From Calocera cornea HHB12733 (lineage: Eukaryota; Basidiomycota; Dacrymycetes; Dacrymycetales; Dacrymycetaceae): a stretch of DNA of 64,000 bases. The notes below the pieces were generated by a model that saw only the letters and a list, made by a program, of their open reading frames with translations, ran no database searches and had not been told where the DNA came from. The DNA lies in NCBI GenBank assembly GCA_001632435.1, contig KV424004.1, positions 46,488 through 110,487 of the forward strand. Reading direction: 5' to 3'. A program made the position numbers and the translations under genes. The first letter of the stretch is position 1; each line of letters opens with the position of its first letter. Below, piece by piece: positions 41,255-52,358 of the stretch.

Positions 41255-41487
41255 TGCAACCTGTCACGCAGGAGATTGGCCGCGCGACCATCGGAGGGAC
41301 TAACAGTTCACGGTACCCCATGCGCAAGATCAACATCAATGTGGCCAGGACGGTGGATGTAGATCAGGAGGAGATTGACATGGAGAGGGGAGGGAAGGAT
41401 GAGAGCTCGGACGTGGATGTCTTCATGAACGACAAGATGCCGCGCGAGATGTCCTATGAACATACCAACGACTCGAACGCCTTCTGA
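41255..41487 (+). pseudogene. Orphan 3' coding fragment next to element C
   Basis: An open frame running from the element edge to TGA at 41485-41487. It reads EIGRATIGGTNSSRYP and later VDVDQEEIDMERGG and SSDVDVFMNDKMP. It has the look of a real C-terminal end, acidic and non-repetitive, but its upstream part is not on the other side of element C, where kinase sequence lies. Function not recognised. Confidence 0.45.
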
Positions 41488-41748
41488 GGTCCGGACGCTC
41501 TGTCTTGCTAGTACTTTTGCGTTGTTAGGCAGTCTTGTAGGAGGTAAAACCGAGCAGCCAGTCTGCAAACATTCTTTTGTACACCGGGGGGCCATTGATG
41601 TGGCAGACTCAATGTCCCTTGGCCAGGCGCAGGGATATCTCCGCTCGGCTCCGATTGGGTGGCGAGTCACGAAATTTCTGGGCGGGACCCTTGGGAAAGT
41701 CGCCAGAGGCGCGCCTCACAGCCAAAGGGCACGACTCGACCAAGGTGC

Positions 41749-44102
41749 ATGCGCCTCCCCTTGCATAGGCACCCACGACATCTCCCATTCACCTCCAAGC
41801 GCTTTATACACTCTCAGACATCCGCTGCTGATACTGCTACTGCCAACACTCTCAAGTCCCGTAGGTATCCGACCCCGAGCATGGCTACCACTAGTGCGGT
41901 CAAGAAAGATGCGCACCCCTTCAATCGGGAGACGCTCGAGGCGCTCTTGACCAGGAGGTTTTTCTTCACGCGCGCGTTCGAGATATATGGCGGTGAGTGC
42001 CTAAAGCTGGGATATATGCGGCGGTTGTTGATGAGCGACAGGCGTCGCGGGTCTGTACGATTACGGCCCGCCCGGCTCGGCGCTCCAGGCAAACATCGTC
42101 GAGTTCTGGCGCAAGCACTTCATCATCGAGGAGGAGATGCTCGAGTTGGACACGACTATCATGACCCTCTCCGACGTCCTGAAAACGTCCGGCCACGTCG
42201 ATAAGTTTACCGACTGGATGGTCAAGGACAGCAAGACGGGTGATGTGCTCCGCGCGGACCACCTCGTTGAGGGCGTCCTCGAGGCTCGCCTGAAGGGCGA
42301 CAAGGAGGCGCGCGGCGTGAAAGCCGCCGCCGTTGTCGAGAGCGATGCGGACAAGAAGAAGAAGCGCAAGAAGGACGTCAAGAGCACGGCTGTGCAGCTC
42401 GACGACAGCGTCGTCGAGCAGTACGAGAGCATCCTCGCACAAATCGACAACTACACGGGCCCGCAGCTCGGCGAGCTCATCCGCACCCACGCCATCGTCA
42501 ACCCCGACACGGGCAACGAGGTCGGCGAACCGGTCGAGTTCAATCTCATGTTCGAGTCGTCCATCGGCCCCACGGGTCAGGTCAAGGGCTACCTCCGGCC
42601 CGAGACGGCCCAGGGCCACTTTGTCAACTTCTCCCGCCTCCTCGAGTTCAACTACGGCCGCGTCCCCTTCGCCTCCGCCCAGATCGGTAGGAGCTTCAGG
42701 AATGAGATCTCGCCCCGCGCCGGCTTGCTTCGCGTGCGCGAGTTCACGATGGCCGAGATCGAGCACTATGTGGACCCGCTCGACAAGCGTCACGCGCGCT
42801 TCGACGAGGCGAAGAACATCGTCCTCTCCCTCCTGCCCAAGGATGTGCAAGCTGCGGGCCACACGACCCTTACCAAGATGACTGTCGGCGAGGCCGTTGC
42901 CAAGGGCATCGTCGACAACGAGACGCTCGGCTACTTCCTCGGCCGCATCTACCTCTTCCTCACCGGCATCGGCATTGACCCCGCGCGCCTGCGCTTCCGC
43001 CAGCACATGCAGAACGAGATGGCGCACTACGCGGCCGACTGCTGGGACGCCGAGATCCAGTCGAGCTACGGCTGGATCGAGTGCGTTGGCTGTGCGGACC
43101 GATCCGCATACGACCTTACCGTGCACGCGAAGAAGACGGGCCAGAAGCTGGTCGTTAGGCAGGCGCTGCCAGAACCCATCGTGATCGAGAGGTGGACAGC
43201 GGAGATTGAGAAGAAGCTGTTTGGCCCCAGGTTCAAGAAGGACGCTAAGGCAGTCGAGGACGCAATCATGCTGCTGGACGAGCAGCAGCTCGTCAAGCTG
43301 AAAACGGAGCTGGCGAACGGGTACGTCAGCTCCGGAAAGAAATAGGTTCTTTGCTGATGTAGTATTAGCCCGGTACCACTGAAAATTGCCGACGGCCGGG
43401 AATTCGAGATCACGTCCGATCTTCTTACTATATCCAAGAGGGTCTTCAAGGAGACTGGTGGGTTGTGAAGGTTTCCTTGCGACACCCAGCTCACACATCC
43501 GCAGTCCGCGAGTTCACCCCCAACGTCATCGAGCCATCCTTTGGTCTCGGCCGTATCTTCTACTCCCTCCTCGAGCACTCCTTCTGGTGCAGAGAGTCCG
43601 ACGAAAACCGCGGCGTCCTCTCTCTACCCTCTGCCATCGCGCCCATCAAGGCTCTGATCGTCCCGATTAGCAACAACGAGCAATTTGCTCCGTTTGTTCG
43701 TCGGATCTGTGGGTCCTTCATGTTCGGTAGCGTCGTTCATTGGCTGACTATGTGTTGCAGCTGCTCAGCTAAGGAAGGCCGGCGTTGCATGCCGCGTCGA
43801 TGACTCGAGTGCGACCATCGGCAAGCGCTATTCCCGTAACGACGAGCTCGGCACACCGTTTGGCATCACTGTTGACTTTGCCAGTATGTGCTCTATACCG
43901 CTTATATCTTCGCTTGCTGACAGTTTGTGCAGCTGTCCAAAATGGCACCATCACACTCCGCGAGCGTGACACCACCGACCAGCGGATTGGCAAGATCGAG
44001 GAGGTCGTCGCCGTCGTGATCGATCTCATTGATGGCACGATCGACTGGGCGCAGGCATGCGAACGCGTTCCTGCATATACTGGCGTGCAGGATGTGGACT
44101 AG
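41749..44102 (+). CDS. GRS1: Glycyl-tRNA synthetase, with a likely mitochondrial leader from an upstream ATG
   Basis: Class II synthetase that charges tRNA-Gly. The cytosolic form starts at ATG 41881 ([10 protein letters not shown]), with introns at about 41993-42041, 43329-43376, 43461-43507, 43709-43760 and 43884-43932, giving 658 residues. Motifs: YDYGPPG near the N-terminus, [26 protein letters not shown] (motif 2 region), [19 protein letters not shown], and [21 protein letters not shown] (motif 3), followed by the anticodon-binding domain ([11 protein letters not shown]). There is no WHEP domain. An in-frame ATG at 41749 adds 44 residues rich in Arg/His/Ser and nearly free of acidic residues, a plausible mitochondrial import signal. 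Fungi typically make both isoforms from one GRS gene. Confidence 0.93.
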
Positions 44103-44545
44103 ATATACGCAGTGCGCGGAACGGATCTTAATGACAATCAAAAGACTGTTGAGCTGAACACGAGGCGGGAAGATTGTGAGACAGTCGGCCATCCATCCAG
44201 TCATCACGCTTCCTCCCATCACAGCTCTTTGATTGTGTACAAATCTGAAGGCTGTGATGCAACCCCGCTGTGGATCACAACTCGGATCACAACTCGCACT
44301 CAAGAGCATGTCCTTTCCTGAGCTGCGGCGTCGCCCGCCACGAGCATTGGCGCTTACCCCGTCGGGTAGCTGCAGAATCATGTTGCAACCCTTCGGCCAA
44401 CTGCGTATCAGGTGGGGCATTGAGCAGTGCGTGCGTATACGTGCCTGCCCGGGTATAAGTAGAAGGCCTGTAGTCTCCATCGAAAGTGCAAACGTCGCCT
44501 CTGCAACTAGCCGAATACACAGCCCAACGCTACCACTAACTCCCA
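44103..44545. promoter_or_regulatory. Intergenic region with TATA-like box before the secreted-protein pseudogene
   Basis: GGGTATAAGTAG near 44451 lies about 95 bp before the signal-peptide ATG and looks like a core promoter. No other gene is visible. Confidence 0.45.
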
Positions 44546-44960
44546 ATGAAGTCCTATGCGCTCCTGGTCACCGCCGCTCTTGCCGGCGTCTCGCTTGCCG
44601 ACTCTGTCTTGACGTCCTCACTCCCGCTTCTCTGGTGGTGTGCCGTACGGTTCGCACCTCGTACTGTTCCTTCCACCTCCTAACTCCCAGAGCAGAAAAA
44701 GGCCACGATAATGCTGCAGAACGGCCAGGCACCATTTTAAGTGTCTATCTTCCCAGGAGGCCAGGTCGTCGATCAACCCGTACGTATGATACCCGACGTC
44801 TAAGCCAGGGCTGAGAGCTGGTGACATGGCTCAGATTGAAGTATCTCCGACCACCTTGGCTCATCAGATAAACTAGCTGGTTAACCTAAGTGCTGAAACG
44901 TCACTGCAGGTGTTCGACACACTCACACGTACCACGCCTGGCGGATCTGTTGTCAGCACT
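44546..44960 (+). pseudogene. Decayed gene for a small secreted Kre9/KNH-like or GPI-anchored protein
   Basis: ATG 44546 opens a clean signal peptide (MKSYALLVTAALAGVSLAD). The next piece, in another frame, reads DVLTPASLVVCRTV. After an intron-like stretch, the plus strand reads LQNGQAPF, a stop, then VSIFPGGQVVDQP. The order of these pieces matches the N-terminus of small Ser/Thr-rich secreted proteins common in basidiomycetes, where that stop position is normally an aromatic residue. At least one frameshift and one stop are present. Later fragments (IEVSPTTL, VFDTLTRTTPGGS) continue the decay. The family call is from pattern memory. Confidence 0.6.
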
Positions 44961-45864
44961 TTCGAAACCAGGGATACGTAGGGGGATTTGGCATTCACCT
45001 CGCCGATAGTAGGTACACTACGACATTGCCCTGATAGTCTATGACCTGAAGGGCCGTAGGTCACAATACAAGCTGGTACTAGCACGAGCCACCTGTGAAC
45101 TCGTCAAGCGGCGGGATATAACATCTAAACAAGAGTGCGTTAGACAGCTACATGAAGCAAGCCAAGGCACGCCACAGTGTACCGCGGTAGCGAGTACAAA
45201 GGCTTTGGACGTACTGTAGCTGTATGTCGAGAACAATCGAACTACACACCTAGAATGCGATCAATCCATTTTGATGTCGCTGCCGACGGCTAGCCTCGTG
45301 TCCGCCGCTTAGCGTGCAAATAAAGAGACGATACAGTGTCAGAACATCCCCGCAACGTGGGAACCTCCCAGCACGTGAGTGGGGAGCTAGAAGATCAAGG
45401 AGCTTCCTGCGACGGTTGATCGACTTCCAGGGAGCTGTTAAAGATCAATGGGGCTCCTTTTAACAGCCTAGAGCAACGCAGAGAGCTGTGCAATCTACCA
45501 ACCGCTGTGCTCTTTGTATTGCTACATGAATGTAGAGCTGTTTTCGGCAATTGCAGCTCCAATGTTGGAAAGAAAGCCGGACGCTGTGGTACCGATCCGC
45601 AGAGGACGGATGAGAGCGAGCACAGGAAGCGTTAACAAATCCGCCTGCCCTTATTTGCCTGCGGCTAGGAGAAAACACGTCCATTGTGCAATGTATGGAG
45701 CCCCGAGACTCGAGGGTATATGCAACGCGCTGGCGAGTCCCGCCAAATGCGTCCGGCCTTCAAGCTTCAAGATTCTCTCTGCGAGATGTAATCACACACT
45801 TGAAAGGCAGTGGATGCCTGTCAAAGGCGTTAACGGTCTGGAGGGGGATGGAAATGGGGAAATC
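44961..45864. other. Intergenic region, no intact gene
   Basis: About 900 bp. A 57-codon open stretch at about 45050-45220 reads KGRRSQYKLVLARATC and may be a gene or transposon relic. A small inverted repeat (GCTGTTAAA / TTTTAACAGC) lies at about 45430-45465. Confidence 0.4.
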
Positions 45865-47662
45865 TTACACTAGTAGATTGCCGTCAAGCTCTGTTGTTGA
45901 TGGGGTAATTTCCTTGCCCATGTCGTCTGTTGCCTTCCGGAAGTCATATGCCCACAGCAAGTTCGCCATGGCCAGGAAGAGTGCATTCTGGGCGAAGTCC
46001 CTCCCTGGACAGACCCTACGACCAAACCCGAAAACCGGTGGGTCCGGGGCAGCAGGTTCCGCGAGGAATCTTTCTGGTCGAAAGGTGTCGTAGTCGGGAT
46101 AGACCTGAGCGTCTCGGCACATGTTCCTGATTCGCGTTAGCTACGAGCCGGATTGTCCCAATCACGTGGTCTTACCAAATGCTACCAAATATGTATGTTC
46201 CCTTTGGAACTACATAGCCTTTGTACTCGACATCCTAGTCCGGTTAGATCCTGCTATGTCGTTTCAGCTGGCATTCGTACCTCTGCAACCATGTGTGGCA
46301 GGCCTGGCACGGTAATGTCTCAGTCATACGGAAAAGAACTACTGGAGGTCACTCACCAACAGGAAGCACTGGCCGCCACCTGAGTGTCTCCTTCATCACG
46401 GCGCGCAGATATGGCATCTGATCTCGGCTTTCAAAGGTTGGAGCGCTACCTCCGGAGACAGAATCGATCTCGGCCTGCACCTTCCTGAACACTTCTGGGT
46501 AGAGAACCATAGCCAGTATGAACCAATGTAATGTGTATGGTGTCTGTTAGCAAATCAGTGGTCAATTTTAGGAACCATACATAATTGTTACCGTTTCTAC
46601 ACCTGCACCACTGATGTGAGGTTAGGAATGGCTAAACACAAAAAAGAGAGGAATTTACTAGAGCGCGAAAGAAGTCCAAGCGATTTCTTCGTCGGAGATC
46701 CCTTCGACTTTGTCACGCATACGCACACAGCTGGCCACAAATCCAGATTGGCTCTGCAAGTAACGGTTAATCAACACGCAGTCGTGAAGCAAGCTGGTTA
46801 GACAAACCTTTCCTCTGAGGCCCGGCTCGGCCATGTCCATCAAGAATCGCGTTCCTTCGGTAAAGTACTTCGTCCCGTATTGCTTCCACTTGCTAAGGCT
46901 CTCGGGAATAATGCCCAATGCGGGAATGAGGTTGATAATGAAAGTTGCCGGAGACATCGCGTCGCCGAGCGCTTCAACCATCTCCCACACCTTGTGGATT
47001 TTTTCGTCCGTGTTGTCCCCACCGGCATCCGAGCCGTACATTGCTCGGTATGTCAGTGTGCCGCTGAACTGGGTCAGTCGTTTTCCCAGGAGTAACGGGT
47101 CGATATGAGCCAGGTCCTTGATCAAGCTTTTCGTTTCTTCTTCATAAAGGGAGCGGTAATTCTCGGAGGCTCGAATGTTGAAGACTTCGTGAGATACGCG
47201 TCGGCATCGCCGCCAGCTAGTGCCCTAGTCAGCGGGACCAACACACCCGGAGTAGGTAGCGCACCGATCATTGTAAGGCTCGAGCGTGAAGACGATATGT
47301 CGCAGCATGTACACCGCCTAAACGTCTTCAGCGAGGTGCATAATCAACAGCTATATCCAGCCCACCATGGGAGGCGTCGGTCGGTCAGCCGTCTGCAAGC
47401 TCATCTTCTCCAGGATGTCGCCTGCAGCATCAGTCCGAGTGATGACGAGGAACTTCTGCCCCGCAGCCGAGAACATGAAAAAGCCATCGTACAGATTAGC
47501 CCACTCGTCGAACTTTCGAAAGATAAACTTGGAAGGAAGGTCCAGCGCGGAGCCGAGAATCGGCAGACCCTTCGGGCCGGGCGGGAGGCGTCGCGTCTCC
47601 CGGCTCCGGTAAAGCAGGGCAAAAGCGAGCAGCGCGGCCACCAAGAGCAGCCAGGACAGCAT
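45865..47662 (-). CDS. Cytochrome P450 monooxygenase
   Basis: ATG 47662, stop 45865. An N-terminal membrane anchor (LLLVAALLAFALLY) and proline hinge (RLPPGPKGLPILG) place it on the ER. Further along are YNDRWRRCRRVSHEVF (helix C region), the I-helix SGAGVET, KETLR (ExxR motif), FRPERF and the haem-binding loop FGFGRRVCPG, whose Cys ligates the iron. About eight introns are needed, and all can be placed with conserved frames, including very small exons such as PHMVAE. Length after splicing is about 500 residues, normal for the family. The pattern suggests a microsomal secondary-metabolism or xenobiotic P450 of the O-methylsterigmatocystin-oxidoreductase-like type; the substrate cannot be inferred. 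No redox partner or biosynthetic cluster is adjacent. Confidence 0.87.
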
Positions 47663-48255
47663 GTTTGTCTAGAGCAGTGTTGAGAGGGGAGGCAATGTCG
47701 CGTCCCGCAGTGCAGGCCAGCCCTCGCCAGCATAAGTACCGGCCCGCTTTCACGGGCACATATCAAAATAGCCTGCAGCAATTTCGAGCTGTCACCGTGC
47801 CGCGGTCATACACAGCGCCGCCTTCGAACCCGCCTGCATATCCTTTTCCGGTTGCTGAGTCTGCTGGACCCACGTAAAACGACTTGCCAAATGAGCGACC
47901 AATCGGGAGTATCCTGGAAAACGCTGGGACCACGCCCGCGGAAATGAAGGAGGAAGCTCGCGGCGCACATTAGGTGAAGGCCCGGGTAAGCAGATCGGGC
48001 GTGGCCGAATGCAGCCGTATCAGAGTGTCGCATTTTCACGCCAAGACCGCGTCTGCTGAAGAGGAATAAATAGATTGCCAGATGTGGAATAGAGAAGCTG
48101 TGCGCATGGAATGCCAAGGGCTTGACTACAGTACATGACAGCGAGCACCTAGGAGCGGAAGGTCTTGAGCGGGTCCAGATGCAAATAAGAGAAGATATGC
48201 GCGTGAAATGTCCAACCAATAGTCAAGGGCTGGATAAACTACATGATAGCGTGGG
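47663..48255. promoter_or_regulatory. P450 promoter region and DBP9 3' flank
   Basis: About 590 bp between the P450 start and the helicase stop. The half nearest the helicase contains a tandem copy of the helicase 3' end (see separate entry). No additional gene is seen. Confidence 0.5.
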
Positions 48256-48284
48256 CTAGGAACGGAAGGTCTTGAGCGGGTCCT
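48065..48284. repeat. Tandem duplication of the DBP9 3' end
   Basis: The block ending GGAAGGTCTTGAGCGGGTCC at 48264-48283 is repeated at about 48158-48177. Flanking matches (AAGGGCT..., CATGA[CT]AGCG, AGAAG..TATGCGCGTG-like) give a unit of about 107 bp. The right copy includes the real stop codon; the left lies in the 3' flank and has diverged. Confidence 0.75.
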
Positions 48285-50330
48285 TCTTCCGGCCTCCACC
48301 CCGTGCGCCGCCTCTCCCTCCCCGCCCGCCCCGGCCTCTTCCCCGACCCCGACCCCGCCCACCATCTTTTGTGAAGGGCACGAAGCCCAGCTTGTCCCTA
48401 GGCATCTCTTCGCTTCCCACGCTCGTGTCGACGGCGGCGATGCGCGGGACGAGGTAGGAGGGGATATGCTTCATATGCGCCTGGATGCGCTGCGGGTGCA
48501 GCGGCTTGTCGTGCCGCAGGTAGGCGAGGTCGAGGGGGTTGTCTTCGAAATGTGCCTGTGATCAGCTTCATCAGGGGTCTGCGCGCCTTGGGTCAGAATG
48601 CAGCGGAACGCACCTTGAGCTTCTCCGACTTGAGAATCTCCTCCTTGACCTCCTTGACCCTGGCCTCCCTGACCGCCGCGCGGGTCACAGCGCGCATGGC
48701 GTCCCCCGCACGATATCGGAAGGCGTCGACCTGCTTCTGCTCAAACTTCCACTCCTTGACGCCTCCACGATTACTCTGCTCCCTCTCGATCCGCCCGAAG
48801 ACCGCCTCGTCCTCCTTCGCCCCCTCCAGGCTGACGACGCGGTTCTTCCCCCACTGCGCGAGGGGGACGACGAAGGAGATGGCCAGTCCGGTCTTGCCCG
48901 CGCGCGCCGTGCGCCCGATCCGGTGCGTGTAAGCGCGCGCGGTGGTGGGCAGGTCAAAGTTGATCACGCACGAAACGTCGACAAAGTCGATCCCGCGCGA
49001 CACGCCGTATTCTTTGTCCGTGCGCGCTTTCGACTTGCGCTTCTTTTTGGGGGCGGGTGCGGCGCTGTCGGCGTCGCGTTTGCGCTTCAGCGTTTTTTCG
49101 GTGGTGTTGTTTTCTGCAGGTGCTTCGTCATCCGCAACGGGAGCGACCCCCTCCTCGCGTTGAGTAGAGAGCTCTGTTAACCATCAGCAGGAGCTTCTCA
49201 ACAGAATCACCACACTCACCCTCCGTCACCTCCTCCTCCACGGTCACGCCCTGCTCCGCAGTCTCCTCCTCCTCGTCATCCCCCTCTTCAACGGCGCCAC
49301 TCTCATCCGTCGCGACCACATACTCATAAACGCCGCTATTGAACTCTTGCACGATATGGAATCTGCTGTTGAGCGGCAGCTCGGCGTTGAGCACGCAGGC
49401 GCGGATCGAGAACTGCTCGAGGAAGAGCTTGAGCCTGTAGCACCTGTCGGTAGAGTTGACGAAGATGATGCATTTCCCGCGGACGAGGCGCAGCTTGAGG
49501 ATGACGTAGAGGAGGAGGAACTTGTCCTCCTCCGAGCACCAAACAGCGTACTGCGTCAGGGTGCTCGCCGCGTCGTCCGTGTCCTCGAGCGTGAGCACGG
49601 CCGGGTTGCGCAGGACGAGCCCACGCAGCTGCTCCACGTCCCGCGTCATCGTCGCGCTCATGAGGAAGGCCTGGACGCCCCGGGGCAGGTACTCGCCCGC
49701 CAGTAGCCGGCGCACGTCCGCGTCGTGCCCGTAGGAGAGGATCAGGTCCGCTTCGTCGATCACGAGCGCTTCGAGGGATGCGAAGGTAAGGAAGTGCGAA
49801 GAGAGCGCAGAGAGCGCCTTGGATGGCGTGGAGATGACTATGTCGGGCGTCTCGGTGAGGAGCGTCCTGCGCACCCCGTCTGTAAGTGTATGCAGAAGAG
49901 AGGAGTGGGGAAGGGCGTACTTGGACAGATGGGTCCCTGCAGCGATGTTAGCGACGACGACGTCGCCCTGGCAGAACTGCAGCACGCCCTCCAGAAACTT
50001 GTTGACCTGCTCCGCCAACTCCCGGGTCGGCACGAGCACCAGCCCGCGTGTGACATGCCCTTCCTGCGCCGCTCCAGCAGCGCGCTGAGCGGCCAGCACC
50101 CTCTGCACAAGCGGGAGGCAGTAGGCGGCGGTCTTGCCCGAGCCTGTGCGTGCGCGGGCGAGGATGTCGCGTCCTGAGAGGGCGAGGGGGATTGCGCGGG
50201 ATTGGATGGGCGTTGGGCGGAGGAAGGAGAGGGCTGCGAGGGCGCGGAGGAGGCGGGGGTCGAGCGGCGGGGTGAGGGAGGAAAACGTCTCTCCCGAGGA
50301 GGAGGATGCTTCGGGATGGAGGTCTGTCAT
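48256..50330 (-). CDS. DBP9: DEAD-box RNA helicase Dbp9 (DDX56 type)
   Basis: ATG 50330, stop 48256; two introns of about 45 and 58 nt leave roughly 656 residues. Helicase motifs in order: Q motif ([14 protein letters not shown]), motif [12 protein letters not shown], Ia PTRELAEQV, Ib [26 protein letters not shown], then domain 2 with [21 protein letters not shown], and motif [12 protein letters not shown]. As in other Dbp9 proteins, an acidic and basic insertion (about 120 residues) splits domain 2. The C-terminus ends in Arg-Gly repeats (RGRGRGRGG) and [10 protein letters not shown]. Dbp9 acts in the nucleolus in 27S pre-rRNA processing for the 60S subunit. It is head-to-head with ARG1. Confidence 0.93.
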
Positions 50331-50712
50331 CGTGCAGAGGGTATACAGTAGGGGGATGAGCAGAAACTGTTGAGCAGGATTGTCACGACTTTGACTGCAA
50401 ATGCGCGTTGCGGCCCTCTCAACTTTTTGCCCCCGCCTGCCCGGCACGCGGCAATACATGAGCATCACGTGGCCTCAAGGGTCTGGCCGGGCGGGTGCAG
50501 TTTTTCGGGCCTCCACGGCGTTGCATCGCACCGGGAGCGAGTAGGGCCCTGAGAAGCCACGGCGAAAAAATAGTTGGACGGTTCTTATCATCAGCAGGGC
50601 GTGACTTGGATTTGCATTCAGCATCGTGCGACCTACTTCAACTGCACATCCTTGTTTCACCCCTCCTCACCCAACACCCTACACCGATCACTCAACAATA
50701 CACGGAAATAAC
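50331..50712. promoter_or_regulatory. Divergent promoter region between DBP9 and ARG1
   Basis: 382 bp separate the two start codons, so both promoters must lie here. A pyrimidine-rich stretch at about 50650-50690, upstream of the ARG1 ATG, is typical of basidiomycete 5' leaders. No specific operator can be named. Confidence 0.45.
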
Positions 50713-52150
50713 ATGGCTCCCGCTCAGTCAAAGGGCCGCGTCCTCCTCGCCTACTCCGGCGGGCTCGGTACGCCCTCCCACAGATAACATCCCCCTTAAG
50801 ACACACTAACCCCCCACCCAATAGACACCTCCTGCATCCTCGCCTGGCTCCTCGAGCAAGGGTACGAAGTTGTGTGCTTCATGGCCGACGTCGGGCAGGA
50901 AGAGGACTTCGAGGCGGCGCGGAAGAAGGCGCTGGGCGTCGGCGCGCTCAAGTTCCACCTCGAGGACATGAAGCGCGAGTTTGTCGAGCAGCTCATCTAC
51001 CCCGCCGTCCAGGCGAACGCTATCTACGAGGGGGTGTATCTGCTGGGGACGAGCTTGGCCCGCCCGGTCATCGCCAGGGGGATGATCAGCGTCGCCGAGA
51101 AGGAGGGTTGCGAGTGCGTCCCTCTCCCGCTTGGCATGTGTTACAGAGGCTGACCCAGCCCAGCTACGTCTCCCACGGCTGCACCGGCAAGGGCAACGAC
51201 CAAGTGCGGTTCGAGCTGGCGTTCTACGGGCTCAAACCCTCCATCAAGGTGATCGCGCCGTGGCGTATCCCCGAGTTCTACACGCGCTTCGCGGGCCGCT
51301 CGGCGCTCCTCGCGTACGCCGCCGAGAAGCGTATCCCCGTGGTGCAGACGGCGTCGAAGCCCTGGTCGACGGACGAGAACCTCTTCCACATCTCGTACGA
51401 GGCCGGCATCCTCGAAGACCCCAACGTCACCCCGCCCGCGGACATGTGGAAGCTCACGACGGACCCGCTGCACGCGCCCGACGCACCCGAGCGGCTCACG
51501 ATCGAGTTCAAGACCGGGCTGCCGGTCAAGGTCGCCACCGAGGGCGGCAAGACGTACACGGACAGCGTGGAGATCTTCGTCGCGCTCAACACGCTCGCGC
51601 GCAAGCACGGCGTAGGCCGCATCGACATTGTCGAGAACCGGTTCATCGGCGTAAAGTCCCGTGGGTGCTACGAGTCCCCCGCGGCGACGATCCTGCGCCG
51701 GGCGCACATGGACCTCGAGGGCCTCACGCTCGACCGCAACGTCCGCGCGCTCAGGGACCAGTTCGTCACCGTTCAGCTGTCCAACATCCTCTACAACGGA
51801 TACTTCTTCTCCCCAGAACGCGAGTTCGTCACCTCCTGCCTCCCGGCCTCCCAGCGCACCGTCAACGGCACCGTCCGCCTCGCGCTCTACAAGGGAAACG
51901 TCATCGTCGAGGGCCGTTTCTCGGACGAGGTGCGTCCTACTTCTACCTGATATGTGCATGTACTGACCAGTCGCAGAAACTCTACGACGAGAAGGAGTCG
52001 TCGATGGACGAGCTCGGCGGCTTCGAGCCCACCGACACCTCCGGCTTCATCCGCATCGAGTCCATCCGCCTGCGCAAGTGGGGCGCCGCCAACATCCAGA
52101 AGGGCCAGGCCGGCACCGCCCCCGAGGACGTCTACGGCACCAGGGTGTAA
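50713..52150 (+). CDS. ARG1: Argininosuccinate synthase
   Basis: Four exons (50713-50767, 50825-51113, 51164-51929, 51977-52150) give 427 residues. The protein joins citrulline and aspartate with ATP in arginine biosynthesis, as a cytosolic homotetramer. The ATP pyrophosphatase loop SGGLDTSC is split by the first intron. Further hallmarks: [72 protein letters not shown] and [14 protein letters not shown]. All introns are short and in phase. The length is slightly above the usual 410-420. GC-rich third positions match the neighbouring housekeeping genes. Confidence 0.96.
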
Positions 52151-52358
52151 CCGCGCCGCTCGTTGTCGCACAAAAACGTCACCCCTCCAAGCTATTCTAG
52201 ATAGTGTATGATACATTGCGCATGCTCCGCCGCAGTTCCGCATAATGAATAGATTCTAATTCTGCACCGTGTGAAAGATGGAATGAAAGTGTATGGAATA
52301 CAGTGGTGGGATATCACGATGGCGGTGAATGTACATTGCGATAATGCGAGTTTGCTTC

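Noticed and set aside
42061..43498. Long antisense frames opposite glycyl-tRNA synthetase, and similar ones opposite ARG1 and DBP9
   Set aside because: GC-rich codon bias gives long shadow frames; their translations lack domain patterns, while the sense frames match known enzymes.
43915..43926. TGACAGTT copy outside element C
   Set aside because: A single copy in a synthetase intron is compatible with chance and does not extend the array.
49880..49925. A possible 41-nt intron in DBP9
   Set aside because: Removing it breaks the frame needed for [14 protein letters not shown]; the sequence reads through without a stop.
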